From Peribacillus cavernae (GTDB taxonomy: Bacteria > Bacillota > Bacilli > Bacillales > DSM-1321): a stretch of 64,000 nt of DNA. Position 1 is the first letter of the stretch; each line of letters opens with the position of its first letter. The DNA lies in contig NZ_RYZZ01000007.1 in the NCBI RefSeq assembly GCF_003989135.1, positions 356,367 through 420,366 on the forward strand, written 5' to 3'. The position numbers and the translations under genes are program-made. Below, in pieces: positions 45,870 through 55,861 of this stretch. Below the pieces are notes generated by a model that was given only the letters and a program-made list of their open reading frames with translations, ran no database searches and was not told the DNA's origin.

Positions 45870-47216
45870 GTGGCATTCCAATTTAGACTCCCTGATATCG
45901 GTGAAGGTATTCACGAGGGCGAAATAGTAAAATGGTTTATAAAACCAGGCGATAAAGTTCAAGAGGATGATGTGCTTTGTGAGGTTCAAAACGACAAAGC
46001 CGTTGTCGAAATTCCGTCACCTGTTGAAGGAACTGTTGAAGAAATTCTAGTTGAAGAAGGCACTGTGGCAACAGTCGGAGATGTTCTGGTCACTTTTGAC
46101 GCTCCTGGATATGAAAACTTACAGTTCAAAGGCGACCATGAAGAGGAAGCCAAAGATGAAAGCAAGACAGAAGGACAAGTCCAGTCTACTGCTGAAGCAG
46201 GCCAGGATGTAAAGAAAGAAGAAGCCCCCGAACAAGAGGCAGACGGTGAAACCGGAGCAGGTGCACAGCCGCAAGCTGAAGTGGATCCGAACCGCCGCAT
46301 CATTGCAATGCCTTCCGTCCGTAAATACGCGCGCGAAAAAGGCGTCGAAATCAGCCAGGTATCCGGTTCAGGTGACAACGGCCGCATTATGAAAGATGAT
46401 ATCGATGCGTTCCAAAATGGAGGGGCTAAAGGAGCTAAGCCTGAGGAAGCCCAGACTTCCCAAGCTGAAGAAAAAGCAGCAGAGAAAACGGCTGCTGTGG
46501 TTCCTGAAGGACAATATCCAGAAACCCGTGAGAAGATGAGCGGCATTAGAAAAGCGATTGCAAAAGCAATGGTTAATTCTAAGCACACAGCACCTCACGT
46601 TACATTAATGGATGAAATCGACGTGACAAAATTGGTTGCCCACCGCAAGAAATTCAAAGAAATTGCGGCCCAAAAAGAAATCAAGCTTACCTTCCTTCCG
46701 TATGTTGTTAAAGCATTGACAAGTGCATTGCGTGAATTCCCGGCATTGAACACTTCTGTTGATGATGAGGCTGGCGAGATCATCCATAAACATTATTACA
46801 ACATCGGTATCGCTGCAGATACTGATCGAGGGCTTCTTGTTCCTGTAGTAAAGGATGCTGATCGTAAATCAACCTTTGCTATCTCAAACGAAATCAATGA
46901 ACTTGCCGGCAAGGCACGAGATGGAAAGTTGGCTCCGGATGAAATGAAAGGTGCTTCTTGCACTATCACAAATATCGGTTCCGCAGGCGGACAATGGTTC
47001 ACACCAGTCATCAATCATCCTGAAGTGGCCATCCTTGGAATTGGCCGCATCGCTGAGAAGCCAATCGTCCGTGACGGTGAAATAGTTGCAGCGCAAGTAT
47101 TGGCTTTGTCACTAAGCTTTGACCACCGTATCATTGATGGTGCCACAGCCCAAAATGCATTAAACCACATCAAGAGATTGCTTAATGATCCAGAACTATT
47201 GTTAATGGAGGCGTAA
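45870..47216 (+). CDS. pdhC: Dihydrolipoyl acetyltransferase (E2)
   Basis: 448 residues. One lipoyl domain with the lipoylated Lys in [12 protein letters not shown], an Ala/Glu/Gln/Pro-rich linker, the peripheral-subunit-binding domain ([20 protein letters not shown]), a second linker and the catalytic domain with [10 protein letters not shown] near the C-terminus. GTG at 45870 is chosen because TAGGAGG lies 9 bases upstream; the frame's ATG at 45846 has none. Confidence 0.96.
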   Translation: MAFQFRLPDIGEGIHEGEIVKWFIKPGDKVQEDDVLCEVQNDKAVVEIPSPVEGTVEEILVEEGTVATVGDVLVTFDAPGYENLQFKGDHEEEAKDESKTEGQVQSTAEAGQDVKKEEAPEQEADGETGAGAQPQAEVDPNRRIIAMPSVRKYAREKGVEISQVSGSGDNGRIMKDDIDAFQNGGAKGAKPEEAQTSQAEEKAAEKTAAVVPEGQYPETREKMSGIRKAIAKAMVNSKHTAPHVTLMDEIDVTKLVAHRKKFKEIAAQKEIKLTFLPYVVKALTSALREFPALNTSVDDEAGEIIHKHYYNIGIAADTDRGLLVPVVKDADRKSTFAISNEINELAGKARDGKLAPDEMKGASCTITNIGSAGGQWFTPVINHPEVAILGIGRIAEKPIVRDGEIVAAQVLALSLSFDHRIIDGATAQNALNHIKRLLNDPELLLMEA

Positions 47217-47221
47217 TAAAA

Positions 47222-48631
47222 ATGGTAGTAGGAGATTTCCCAATTGAAACAGATACTATAGTCATCGGTGCAGGTCCTGGCGGTTATGTAGCCGCTATCC
47301 GGGCCGCACAGCTTGGACAAAAAGTAACAATCATAGAAAAAGGCACAATTGGCGGGGTTTGCTTAAACGTTGGCTGCATTCCTTCCAAAGCATTGATTTC
47401 TGCTGGACATCGCTTCCATGAAGCGCAGCATTCAGAAGATTTGGGGATCACAGCTGAGAATGTCAAAGTGGACTTTTCTAAGGTACAAGCATGGAAAGGC
47501 TCTGTCGTTGACAAACTAACCGGCGGTGTAGCTGGTCTGTTAAAAGGAAACAAGGTTGAAAGCGTCAGCGGAGAAGCGTATTTTGTCGATGCGAACAATA
47601 TCCGTGTCATGACAGAATCTTCTGCACAAACGTATACTTTCAAAAATGCTATCATTGCAACAGGTTCATCTCCAATTGAGCTGCCTGCATTTAAATATTC
47701 TAAGCGCGTCATCAATTCTACCGGTGCCCTGGCTCTTGAAGAAATTCCAGCTTCTTTAGTCGTAATCGGCGGCGGGTATATCGGAACGGAACTCAGCGGT
47801 GCTTTCGCTAACTTCGGAACCAAGGTTACGATTTTGGAAGGCATGGATGATATCCTCATGGGCTTTGAAAAGCAAATGTCTTCACTTGTTAAGCGCAACC
47901 TTAAGAAAAAGGGTGCTGAAATCGTTACAAAAGCTACTGCAAAAGGCGTGGAAGAAACAGAAAACGGCGTTGTTGTAACATATGAAGCAAAAGGCGAAGA
48001 GCAAAAAGTCGAAGCGGATTATGTATTAGTCACAGTCGGACGCCGTCCAAACACAGAAGAATTAGGACTTGAGCAGGTTGGCATCAAAAAGACAGAAAAA
48101 GGCTTAATTGAAATTGACAAGCAATGCCGTACAAATGTCAGCAATATTTTCGCAATTGGTGATATTGTTCAGGGACCGCCGCTCGCTCACAAAGCTTCGT
48201 ATGAAGGCAAAATTGCTGCAGAAGCGATTGCGGGAGAAGCTTCCGAAATCGATTATCTGGCCATTCCAGCTGTCGTATTCTCTGAGCCTGAACTTGCTTC
48301 AGTAGGTTATACGGAGAAGCAGGCAAAGGAAGAAGGCATTGAAGCAAATGGGGCTAAATTCCCATTCGCTGCCAATGGCCGCGCTCTTTCCTTAAACAAT
48401 AGCGATGGATTCATGAAACTCGTAACACGCAAGGAAGACGGACTGGTAATCGGTGCTCAAATCGCGGGCCCGGGAGCAAGCGACATGATCGCTGAACTGG
48501 GACTGGCTATTGAAGCAGGCATGACTGCGGAAGATATCGCCATGACCATCCATGCTCACCCGACATTGGGAGAAATCACTATGGAAGCTGCTGAAGTAGC
48601 ACTAGGCAGCCCAATTCATATCATGAAATAA
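47222..48631 (+). CDS. pdhD: Dihydrolipoyl dehydrogenase (E3)
   Basis: 469 residues. FAD-binding [19 protein letters not shown], redox disulfide [18 protein letters not shown] motif [10 protein letters not shown], and catalytic His-Glu pair in [15 protein letters not shown]. Regenerates lipoamide for E2 and may also serve other 2-oxoacid dehydrogenases. Follows pdhC by 5 bases; a terminator ends the operon. Confidence 0.97.
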   Translation: MVVGDFPIETDTIVIGAGPGGYVAAIRAAQLGQKVTIIEKGTIGGVCLNVGCIPSKALISAGHRFHEAQHSEDLGITAENVKVDFSKVQAWKGSVVDKLTGGVAGLLKGNKVESVSGEAYFVDANNIRVMTESSAQTYTFKNAIIATGSSPIELPAFKYSKRVINSTGALALEEIPASLVVIGGGYIGTELSGAFANFGTKVTILEGMDDILMGFEKQMSSLVKRNLKKKGAEIVTKATAKGVEETENGVVVTYEAKGEEQKVEADYVLVTVGRRPNTEELGLEQVGIKKTEKGLIEIDKQCRTNVSNIFAIGDIVQGPPLAHKASYEGKIAAEAIAGEASEIDYLAIPAVVFSEPELASVGYTEKQAKEEGIEANGAKFPFAANGRALSLNNSDGFMKLVTRKEDGLVIGAQIAGPGASDMIAELGLAIEAGMTAEDIAMTIHAHPTLGEITMEAAEVALGSPIHIMK

Positions 48632-48640
48632 TTAAATAAA

Positions 48641-48680
48641 AAAAAGGCCCACTTACCCTGTTTGGGAAGTGGGCTTTTCT
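48641..48680 (+). terminator. Terminator of pdhABCD
   Basis: GCCCACTT and AAGTGGGC with an inner ACC.../GGG region, five A before and TTTTCTT after. Confidence 0.9.
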
Positions 48681-48817
48681 TATTAATCATACTATTCATA
48701 ATCGGACATATAATTGGATTTAATAAACAAGTTTACAACCTGCAAATGTTGTAGCAAGTTAATAATCACGCAGGTTGATTACACAAAAAGGATCATTATA
48801 AAGTGAGGCTGAATACT

Positions 48818-49063
48818 TTGAAAAACTACATTGTATTCCTCTTTCAAATTATCGTCTGGAGCGGTTATACCGTAGTTGAATGGTTGTCGGCTCATGACCG
48901 TTTATTATTCAAGGTTTTGATGTTTTTGATTTTTTGTTATCTTGCCGTGTTTATTGGAAAATCGATCCTGAAGTCAAATAAAAGAACCGTTCTTGTCACT
49001 TGCACAAGTTTGATGAGCTATGCAGTCATAGAGCTTTTTCTAAATACGTTTTTACCACATTGA
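48818..49063 (+). CDS. Small membrane protein
   Basis: 81 residues: MKNYIVFLFQIIVWSGYTVV, a short polar loop (EWLSAHDR), second helix (VLMFLIFCYLAVFIG), basic KSNKRT and a third hydrophobic segment ending LFLNTFLPH. No family recognised. TTG at 48818 is preferred since GTGAGG lies 8-10 bases in front and would fall inside the GTG-48803 frame. Confidence 0.6.
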   Translation: MKNYIVFLFQIIVWSGYTVVEWLSAHDRLLFKVLMFLIFCYLAVFIGKSILKSNKRTVLVTCTSLMSYAVIELFLNTFLPH

Positions 49064-49214
49064 CTAAAATTTAGCTTTTTTGTACCTCCAATTCCCATCA
49101 TTAAGTTATAATGGAAGATGGAAAGCTGGTTTTTCAACTTCGGTATCTATAATAATTGTTATATTCCATTCTTTCAAATCAGAAAAATTCATTGTAGCAG
49201 CGGGAGGACCATCA

Positions 49215-50075
49215 TTGAAAAAACTACTAATGGTTACAGCTTTATTTAGCTTATTTTTGGCGGGGTGCGGTGGGGAGCTGGTCACGCCGAAAGACGAAAG
49301 CAAGGGTGAACAGGAGGAAGCAACCGAAACAAAGACTGAAACGAAGAAAACTGAGGAAAAGATAAAAGAACGATCTGAGGTTCATAACCAAGCAGAAAGC
49401 AAGACGGAAGCCAGCGAGACGGAGCCGGCAGTTAAAAATAGTACACCACAATATCGTCTAAATCCGGCCAATTGGTCTTTTAAACCGATTTCCAATGCTA
49501 ATCCAAAAGTCGTCCTGTTGACTTTCGATGATGCACCTGATAAACATGCCTTGCAAATTGCAAAAACGTTAAAAGAGCATGGAGTCAAGGCGATTTTCTT
49601 CGTAAATGGACATTTTCTCGAAAGTGAAGCTGAAAAGGCGGTTCTGAAACAGATCTATGATATGGGCTTTCCGATTGGAAATCATACCTATAGCCATGCT
49701 GCATTAAAGGATCTTACTGAAAAGGAACAATATAACGAAATAGTAAAACTAAATGATATGGTTGAATCGATAACGGGAGAGCGGCCCAAGTTTTTCCGGG
49801 CGCCGTTCGGAATGAATACCGAGTTTTCAAAAAAGCTGGTTGCCCAGGAAAAGATGCTGCTAATGAATTGGACATACGGCTATGACTGGGAAAACGAATA
49901 TCAAAACAAAGAGGCGCTAACGAAAATTATGCTCAACTCGCCTTACCTCTCAAACGGAGCCAATTTACTCATGCATGACCGGGCGTGGACGAGCGCAGCT
50001 CTATCTGACATTATAACGGGGCTTCAGGACAAAGGTTTTAAAATGTTGGATCCTTTCTTAATCGAAACCCCTTAA
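49215..50075 (+). CDS. Polysaccharide deacetylase lipoprotein
   Basis: 286 residues. Lipobox FLAGC (Cys18), a Glu/Lys/Thr-rich linker to about residue 85, then a NodB domain: VVLLTFDDAPDKHALQI (catalytic and metal Asp), NHTYSHAAL metal His pair, RAPFG and LLMHDR. Such enzymes N-deacetylate peptidoglycan or other wall polymers outside the membrane. TTG at 49215 follows GGGAGG; the longer frame has no signal peptide. Confidence 0.88.
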   Translation: MKKLLMVTALFSLFLAGCGGELVTPKDESKGEQEEATETKTETKKTEEKIKERSEVHNQAESKTEASETEPAVKNSTPQYRLNPANWSFKPISNANPKVVLLTFDDAPDKHALQIAKTLKEHGVKAIFFVNGHFLESEAEKAVLKQIYDMGFPIGNHTYSHAALKDLTEKEQYNEIVKLNDMVESITGERPKFFRAPFGMNTEFSKKLVAQEKMLLMNWTYGYDWENEYQNKEALTKIMLNSPYLSNGANLLMHDRAWTSAALSDIITGLQDKGFKMLDPFLIETP

Positions 50076-50114
50076 AAAAAGACATCCGGACATTATAGTC
50101 CGGATGTCTTTTTT
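50076..50114 (+). terminator. Terminator after polysaccharide deacetylase
   Basis: GACATCCGGAC and GTCCGGATGTC with loop ATTATA, A-run before and TTTTTT after. Confidence 0.94.
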
Positions 50115-50239
50115 ACTAAGTAAGTCTGACTTCCCCCACATATATAAGTTTCAAGATAAAAGGTATACGAAGTACCTGTGACAGTAAATACATAATGATG
50201 TAGCTGTCTTGGTTTTAGTTGTCCAATGGCTGGCACATT

Positions 50240-50674
50240 TCATTTTCTGGGATAATAATACATAACTCGTTTATTAAATAAGTGCAGCTCGGCTTTCAAC
50301 TTTTTGGCGAGGAACTTGCAAAATTCATTCGCCTTTCCCTTATCGCCGTATGTCGATGACTCGGGAAGGGTAATCTGTACGTACGATTGGATTCTTTCAT
50401 TCTCGGAATCATCAACAACTTTTTCCTGGCCAATACCCAATAGAATAACTCGATAACGGTCGAAAACAGATTGCAGATACATCCATTCCCCATTTGAATC
50501 AGCGGCTTCTTTCATTTCATACGGAAACGCCTGGCTTTCATAACCCCAATCAACCTGTGTGCCGGTCTTTGTTGTAATTTCCTGATAGTACTTAAATAAT
50601 TCCTTAACCTCATCAAGTGAAATCGTTTCTTTCCCCGAACCAGGAACCAGTTTAATATAAGCGTTTTCTGCCAT
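50240..50674 (-). CDS. DUF1885 family protein
   Basis: 144 residues beginning MAENAYIKLVPGSGKETISL. Mixed alpha/beta; contains WGYESQAFPYEMKEA and SYVQITLPESSTYGDKGKAN. This is the Bacillus DUF1885 family, structurally known but of unknown role. ATG at 50674 follows AAGGAGGCGAATCC. Its 3' end has a long GC-poor spacer before the deacetylase terminator. Confidence 0.8.
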   Translation of the reverse strand: MAENAYIKLVPGSGKETISLDEVKELFKYYQEITTKTGTQVDWGYESQAFPYEMKEAADSNGEWMYLQSVFDRYRVILLGIGQEKVVDDSENERIQSYVQITLPESSTYGDKGKANEFCKFLAKKLKAELHLFNKRVMYYYPRK

Positions 50675-50814
50675 GGATTCGCCTCCTTGCAAATTCCTGT
50701 GTATCCGTTTTCATTTTAGCATTGATTTGCAGAAACTAACAATATGGGTGTTAGATGCAATTCTTAATCTCAACTTATATAGTTTTAAAGAAACAATGCC
50801 GGAAGGTCCCGAAA

Positions 50815-51699
50815 CTAAGCGATTCCGGACTTCATAAGCATTCCATCCAAAGGACGGTCCATATGTTGTTCCATCCATTTGGCAATTTCCAGGAGCTGGT
50901 TTAGGTCTGTTTCTGTTTCAAGTCCCATTTCGTGAAACATATTCACCATGTCCTCTGTACAAACGTTCCCGACAGCCTTAGGGGCGAATGGACACCCTCC
51001 GAGACCAGCAATCGAGGAATCGAATCTTCTGACACCGGTTTGATAACCTGCTAGTGTATTGGCAAGCCCTAGTCCACGGGTATTATGGAAATGCAGGCCT
51101 AATGATAATTGATTCCCAAAAGTATCTTTGAATGTTTTAATGACATTTTGTACTTGGACTGGATTAGCCATTCCTGTTGTATCGGCAAGAATAATTTCGG
51201 TACAACCTGCAGTTAAAAATTCTTCAGCGACTATTAAAACTCGAGATAATGCGACTTCTCCTTCAAACGGACACCCAAAAGCAGTACCAAGTACTCCTGC
51301 TACTCCTTTTTTTGCCTCTACTCCTTCCCGAATGACCTTTGTTAGTTCATCAACGGCTTGATCCACTGTCCTTTTAGCATTTCTCAAGTTAAATTGATCG
51401 CTCGTTGCGGTTACAACATGCAAGAAATCCACATCTGTTTTCAATGCACGCTCCAGACCCGAGCGGCTTAACACAAGTCCGCCATAACGGACATCTTGTC
51501 TTTTCGGAAGAAGTCGCAGTACTTCCTCGGCATCCGCCATTTGAGGTACGACTTTCGGATTGACGAAGGAAACAGCTTCAATATGTCGAATTCCCGCGTC
51601 GATTAGCCGCTTAATCAATTCGACCTTTGTCTCTACAGAAATGATTTTGCTTTCATTTTGCAATCCATCACGGGGACCTACTTCACAAATTTCTATCAT
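50815..51699 (-). CDS. HMG-CoA lyase family enzyme
   Basis: 294 residues. DRE-TIM barrel with the N-terminal catalytic segment EVGPRDGLQNESK (substrate Arg and metal Asp), EAVSFVNPKVVPQMAD, metal HxH in LHFHNTRGLGLAN and the lyase Cys loop SIAGLGGCPFAPKAVGN, followed by VCTED. The family cleaves 3-hydroxy-3-methylglutaryl-CoA to acetoacetate and acetyl-CoA, and relatives cleave other 3-hydroxyacyl-CoA thioesters. It overlaps the GntR regulator by one base (TGATG), so they are translationally coupled. Genome context suggests catabolism of an imported organic acid. Confidence 0.85.
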   Translation of the reverse strand: MIEICEVGPRDGLQNESKIISVETKVELIKRLIDAGIRHIEAVSFVNPKVVPQMADAEEVLRLLPKRQDVRYGGLVLSRSGLERALKTDVDFLHVVTATSDQFNLRNAKRTVDQAVDELTKVIREGVEAKKGVAGVLGTAFGCPFEGEVALSRVLIVAEEFLTAGCTEIILADTTGMANPVQVQNVIKTFKDTFGNQLSLGLHFHNTRGLGLANTLAGYQTGVRRFDSSIAGLGGCPFAPKAVGNVCTEDMVNMFHEMGLETETDLNQLLEIAKWMEQHMDRPLDGMLMKSGIA

Positions 51700-52367
51700 C
51701 AAACTTCCTCCTTTAATAGATGGCTGTTTTTTATTTGTCCAAGATGCCTTAAAACGTGGTCGCGCCCCTGATAAATATGTTCATGCATTGCAATTCGTGC
51801 ACGCTCAGGCTCCTTATTTCTGACAGCGTTATGAATAATTTTATGAACCTCGAGAGATTGTTTAAGTTGATAAGGGTTATACCAATTGAAAGAGCGAAAC
51901 ACGAGCGGTACAACGACAACTTTTGAGATATGAAATTGTATATGTGAGTTTTTTGAAGCATTGACAATCGCATCGTGGAATTCCTGGTTCATGTCTACAA
52001 TTTCTTTAATACTATTCATATCTGATTCTAAATATTTATCAATGGCTTTCTCGTATAAGGCGTTGGCCGCCTCCATTCTTTTTAAATCTTCCCCTGTCCT
52101 ATGAATGGCAGCCTGACTAGCTCCATAACCTTCTAGCAGGGTTCTTAAATCGTATATTTGTCTAATGTCTTCTTTTGAAAAGTGTCTTACACTTACTCCC
52201 CGCTTTAATGGAACAACCAGTCCTTCCGCTTCAAGCTGTTTAATTGCTTCCCTTACTGGTGTTCGGCTCAAGTTCAATTCCTTGGCAAGTGATTCCTCAC
52301 CAAGCCTCATTCCGGGCTCGAATTTTCCTTGAATTATCGAGTCTTTTATAAATTCGTATGCATACAT
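51699..52367 (-). CDS. GntR family regulator, FCD (FadR-like) subgroup
   Basis: 222 residues. N-terminal winged helix (LGEESLAKELNLSRTPVREA, VVPLKRGVSV) and a C-terminal all-helical FCD domain from about residue 75, with the metal/ligand residues D-x-x-x-H in DMNQEFHDAIVN and His in HKIIHNAVRNKE, AMHEHIYQG. FCD regulators usually repress until a carboxylic-acid effector binds. It is transcribed divergently from the CoA-transferase/ABC operon, first in a two-gene unit with the lyase. ATG has GAGGTG upstream. Confidence 0.9.
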   Translation of the reverse strand: MYAYEFIKDSIIQGKFEPGMRLGEESLAKELNLSRTPVREAIKQLEAEGLVVPLKRGVSVRHFSKEDIRQIYDLRTLLEGYGASQAAIHRTGEDLKRMEAANALYEKAIDKYLESDMNSIKEIVDMNQEFHDAIVNASKNSHIQFHISKVVVVPLVFRSFNWYNPYQLKQSLEVHKIIHNAVRNKEPERARIAMHEHIYQGRDHVLRHLGQIKNSHLLKEEV

Positions 52368-52384
52368 AAAAACACCTCACGATC

Positions 52385-52396
52385 ATTGTATACAAA
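52385..52396. promoter_or_regulatory. Operator O1: ATTGTATACAAA
   Basis: Perfect palindrome TTGTATACAA (52386-52395) within ATTGTATACAAA, covering the -10 of gntR. The same 12-mer occurs at 52498-52509 on the other promoter. Confidence 0.75.
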
Positions 52397-52413
52397 GTGC
52401 GAAACAATATCAA
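52385..52413 (-). promoter_or_regulatory. Promoter of the gntR-lyase unit
   Basis: Minus strand TTGATA (52413-52408), 17-base spacer, TACAAT (52390-52385). The -10 lies within the TTGTATACAA palindrome below. Confidence 0.65.
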
Positions 52414-52490
52414 TAATATTCTGAAAACGGTTAATAAAGCCGGCTAAAAAGACTTATTTTTGTCTAAATAAATATTTTTTTAAATTTTTG

Positions 52491-52519
52491 TTGACTAATT
52501 GTATACAAACATTTAAATT
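52491..52519 (+). promoter_or_regulatory. Promoter of the CoA-transferase/ABC operon
   Basis: TTGACT (52491-52496), 17-base spacer, TAAATT (52514-52519). The operator O2 lies in the spacer, where binding would block RNA polymerase. Confidence 0.65.
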
Positions 52520-52528
52520 TGTATAGAA
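52498..52528. promoter_or_regulatory. Operators O2 and O3
   Basis: O2 is ATTGTATACAAA (palindrome core 52499-52508), identical to O1. O3 is TTGTATAGAA (52519-52528), one mismatch, exactly 20 bp downstream, so the two lie on the same helix face. Confidence 0.7.
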
Positions 52529-52599
52529 GATTAGCAAAATTCAGAATCTGTATATGGAATCGAATACATACAATATGCGTGGACAGGAGGAAAATCATA

Positions 52600-53802
52600 A
52601 TGACTAAAAACCGACTGCCTTTAGAAGATTTGCGAGTCATCGAACTTGGGACACTCTTGGCTGGACCCTTTTCAGGAAGACTGCTGGCAGACTTTGGTGC
52701 AGAAGTGATCAAGGTAGAACCACCAGGTAAATCAGACCCGATGAGAAATTGGGGGAAGTCCAAAGATGGAGTAGGTCTTTGGTGGCCGATTCAATCGAGA
52801 AATAAAAAATCGATCACACTTAATCTACGTGGAGAAGAAGGGCAAAGCATATTAAGAGAACTGGTGAAGGAAACGGATATTTTAGTGGAAAATTTTCGGC
52901 CGGGAACGATGGAAAAATGGAATCTTTCATATGAAGAGTTATCAGAAATCAACCCGAAATTGATCATGGTTCGAACGTCAGGCTATGGGCAAACCGGTCC
53001 TTATAAACATCGTGCCGGATTTGGCAGTGTTGGAGAAGCAATGGGAGGTCTTCGTTATGTGACTGGTTTCCCGGATCGTCCGCCTTCAAGGATTGGTATC
53101 TCGGTCGGAGATACTTTGTCAGCTTTATTTGCGACAATAGGGTGCCTGGTAGCGGTCCATGAAAGAGAGCATTCCGGGATAGGACAGGTGGTGGATACCG
53201 CCCTGTATGAATCGGTATTTTCCATTATGGAAAGCATCATTCCAGATTACTTACTCGCAGGTTATGTAAGGGAACGGATGGGAAATATCCTTCCCGGTGT
53301 TGCACCATCGAACATTTATTTTACAAAAGACAAAACTTACATCGTCATTGGTGCTAATGCAGACGGTGTTTTCCGGAGACTCTGTGAAGCAATGGAGAAG
53401 CGAGAATTAGCAGATGACCCCAGGTTCGCTACCCACAATGCCAGGGGAGAAAATATGAAACTTCTTGATTCATTGATAGAAGAATGGACAAAATCCTTGC
53501 CTGCTAAAGAAGCTCTCCAAGTTCTTGAGGAAAAAGGAGTACCATCCGGACTTATCTATTCAGCAAAAGAAATCTTAGAAGATCCACATTATAAAGAACG
53601 AGAAATGATCATTAATGTTGAACATCCTCAATTAGGAGAATTTTCAATGCCAGGCGTTGTGCCGAAATTAAGTCGGACTCCTGGGAAGGTAAAGTTTGCC
53701 GGTTCGGAAACGATGGGAAAAGACAACCATGAAGTATACGGAAAAATACTCGGCTACACTGAAAATAAAATAGAAGAATTAAACAAGGCAAAAATCATAT
53801 AA
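52600..53802 (+). CDS. Class III (CaiB/BaiF) CoA-transferase
   Basis: 400 residues. Family signatures: VIELGTLLAGPFSGRLLADF, GAEVIKVEPPG, ILVENFRPGTMEKW, RTSGYGQTGPY and the catalytic Asp171 in IGISVGDTLSALFA. It moves CoA from a donor such as succinyl-CoA to an organic acid through an Asp-anhydride. ATG at 52600 follows GGACAGGAGG. It heads an operon with an ABC importer and is divergent from an HMG-CoA-lyase-type enzyme, so the acid activated here is probably the one cleaved there. Confidence 0.88.
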   Translation: MTKNRLPLEDLRVIELGTLLAGPFSGRLLADFGAEVIKVEPPGKSDPMRNWGKSKDGVGLWWPIQSRNKKSITLNLRGEEGQSILRELVKETDILVENFRPGTMEKWNLSYEELSEINPKLIMVRTSGYGQTGPYKHRAGFGSVGEAMGGLRYVTGFPDRPPSRIGISVGDTLSALFATIGCLVAVHEREHSGIGQVVDTALYESVFSIMESIIPDYLLAGYVRERMGNILPGVAPSNIYFTKDKTYIVIGANADGVFRRLCEAMEKRELADDPRFATHNARGENMKLLDSLIEEWTKSLPAKEALQVLEEKGVPSGLIYSAKEILEDPHYKEREMIINVEHPQLGEFSMPGVVPKLSRTPGKVKFAGSETMGKDNHEVYGKILGYTENKIEELNKAKII

Positions 53803-53886
53803 AAAGGGGGGATGTAAAGAAAAAATGAAAGCGGTGACACTTTGCTTTTTCTGTTTTTAATTCTGGTAAAAACGAGGGGGATTTTT

Positions 53887-54948
53887 ATGGTTGGGAAAGA
53901 AATATGGATGTTTAAAACGTCTACGGTGATGATTCTGTTACTCATGTTAATCCTTGCAGGCTGCGGAGGAAAAGATTCAGCAAGCAGTACAGTTGAAAGT
54001 GAAAAGAAGGGCAAGGGAAAAATGGATGAGATTGAAATATCAGTGACCCATTATCCGACTGGGTTGTATGGTGTTCCTTATAATGTAGGGATAGATAAAG
54101 GTTTTTTTGAAGAAGAGGGAATCAAAATTAAAAAGATTGTCGGCAGTTCCGGTGGAGGAACAACGGTCCGCAATGTACTGTCTGGGGATCTTCCATTTGG
54201 TGATGTGTCCACTTCAGCCGTGCTACAATCGTACCTTGCTGGTGCTCCATTAAAAATTGTTGGCGGGGGAGTACAAAGTGTTAGTGATCTGGTTTATGTG
54301 ACAAGGAAGGACGACAAAATTGAAAAAGTCGAAGATCTTAAAGGGAAAACATGGGCGTTTACAAACCCTGGTTCTGTTTCAGAAACCACTTCTCAATTAG
54401 TTTTGGACGCTGCCGGCATTGATCCGAAATCGTTAAAGCTTGTGGCTTCTGGAGGAGTCAGCGAAGGGTTGACGTTATTAAAAGAAGGGGAAGTAGACGC
54501 TACACTAATGCTGGAACCTGCATATTCGGTTCAGAAAAATGATTGGAAAGCTTTATTCCGTGTTTCTGATCACGTCAGTGCCTACCAGCAAAGCGTAATC
54601 ATAACTAGTCCACAGGTGATTAAGCAAAATCCTGGTCTTGTGAAACGCTTTCTTGCTGCTTATCAAAAGTCGGTAGAATGGACTTATGCAAACCCTGACG
54701 AGGCAGGAAAAATTTTTGCGAAGTATGCGGAAATCGATGAGGCTGCCTCGGTAGCTGCACTTAAGGACTTGGAGGAACATTGGAACAGCAAAATAGAAGT
54801 TGATTCTATGAACAATGTAACTAAAGGAATGCAGCTAGCAAATACATTGAAGAAGGGAGAGGAAATAGTCTGGGAAGAGGTTCTGGATATGAGCTTTTTG
54901 CCTGAAGAACAAAGGCTAGACCCTTCTAAACTCGACAGTAATAAATAA
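53887..54948 (+). CDS. ABC transporter substrate-binding lipoprotein (NMT1/SsuA type)
   Basis: 353 residues. Signal peptide MVGKEIWMFK...MLILAGC with lipidated Cys26. The mature protein has the NMT1/THI5-like fold: GLYGVPYNVGIDKGFFEEEG, GDLPFGDVSTSAVLQS, YVTRKDDKIEKVEDLKGKTW and ATLMLEPAYS. Homologues bind aliphatic sulfonates, nitrate/taurine, riboflavin precursors or aromatic acids, so the ligand is open; context points to an organic acid. ATG at 53887 with GAGGGGG upstream. Confidence 0.87.
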   Translation: MVGKEIWMFKTSTVMILLLMLILAGCGGKDSASSTVESEKKGKGKMDEIEISVTHYPTGLYGVPYNVGIDKGFFEEEGIKIKKIVGSSGGGTTVRNVLSGDLPFGDVSTSAVLQSYLAGAPLKIVGGGVQSVSDLVYVTRKDDKIEKVEDLKGKTWAFTNPGSVSETTSQLVLDAAGIDPKSLKLVASGGVSEGLTLLKEGEVDATLMLEPAYSVQKNDWKALFRVSDHVSAYQQSVIITSPQVIKQNPGLVKRFLAAYQKSVEWTYANPDEAGKIFAKYAEIDEAASVAALKDLEEHWNSKIEVDSMNNVTKGMQLANTLKKGEEIVWEEVLDMSFLPEEQRLDPSKLDSNK

Positions 54949-55045
54949 GAGTGATAAAAAATGCCATTGCCGGGGATGAATTTCTTTTTCCAACTTCTCC
55001 GGCAGCGGTTTTTCCAATAAATCGATAGCAAAGGGGCAAACACAA

Positions 55046-55861
55046 ATGGCTGAACCACTAATGAAAGTGGAAAATTTGACAAAAGTCTATAATAGCGATG
55101 CCAAAGAAGTTGTTGCTTTAAAAAATATTGAGTTCACCGTCCAGAAAGGGGAATTCATCTCAATTGTTGGCCCCAGCGGGTGTGGTAAAACAACATTGTT
55201 GGAGATTTTATCCGGGCTAAGGCTGCCCACAACAGGTTCGGTTAAAATTAAAGGGAAAGCCGTTACAGGACCGCAACGTTCGATTGGCATTGTATTTCAA
55301 GAAGAATCTACTTTTCCTTGGAGGACTGTGTTGGAAAATGTTGAGTTTGGGCTTCAGATGCAGGGTATGCCAAAGGCGGAGTATAGAGATAAAGCACACA
55401 AGATGGTTGAGCTCGTAGGGTTAAAAGGATTTGAAAACTCTTACCCTTTTGAACTATCAGGAGGGATGCGACAGAGAGTAGCTATTGCACGGACTTTAGT
55501 TACCCAGCCGGAAATTGTCGTAATGGATGAACCGTTTGGGGCATTGGATGAGCAAACCCGACTGATTTTAGGGGGAGAGCTTCTAAAAATTGTTGAACAA
55601 ACGAAAGCAACAGTGGTTCTCGTAACACACAGCATACAGGAGGCTGCCCTGCTATCCGATAAAATTGTCGTGTTATCAGCCAGACCGGGAAAAGTCAAAT
55701 ATCTTATTAAAAGTACGCTGCCTAAACCCCGGGATGCAACTGCACTGACGACGCCGGAATTTGCTGAAATTACACAAAAGCTCTGGTCTAGCCTTGAAGA
55801 AGAATCTTTAACGAAGAGACATGATGTGGATAATGATAGCAGCCGGGTAGTAGGACAATGA
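55046..55861 (+). CDS. ABC transporter ATP-binding protein (SsuB/TauB type)
   Basis: 271 residues. Walker A VGPSGCGKTTLLE, Q-loop FQEESTFPWRTV, signature LSGGMRQRVAIAR, Walker B IVVMDEPFGALDE and switch His in LVTHSIQEAALL. Drives the two permeases that follow. ATG after AAGGGGC; the stop overlaps the next gene (ATGA). Confidence 0.93.
   Translation: MAEPLMKVENLTKVYNSDAKEVVALKNIEFTVQKGEFISIVGPSGCGKTTLLEILSGLRLPTTGSVKIKGKAVTGPQRSIGIVFQEESTFPWRTVLENVEFGLQMQGMPKAEYRDKAHKMVELVGLKGFENSYPFELSGGMRQRVAIARTLVTQPEIVVMDEPFGALDEQTRLILGGELLKIVEQTKATVVLVTHSIQEAALLSDKIVVLSARPGKVKYLIKSTLPKPRDATALTTPEFAEITQKLWSSLEEESLTKRHDVDNDSSRVVGQ

Noticed and set aside
45986-46598. Two hundred-codon minus-strand frame inside pdhC
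   Set aside because: A mirror image of the Ala/Glu-rich linker and lipoyl domain of PdhC; low complexity and no ribosome binding site.
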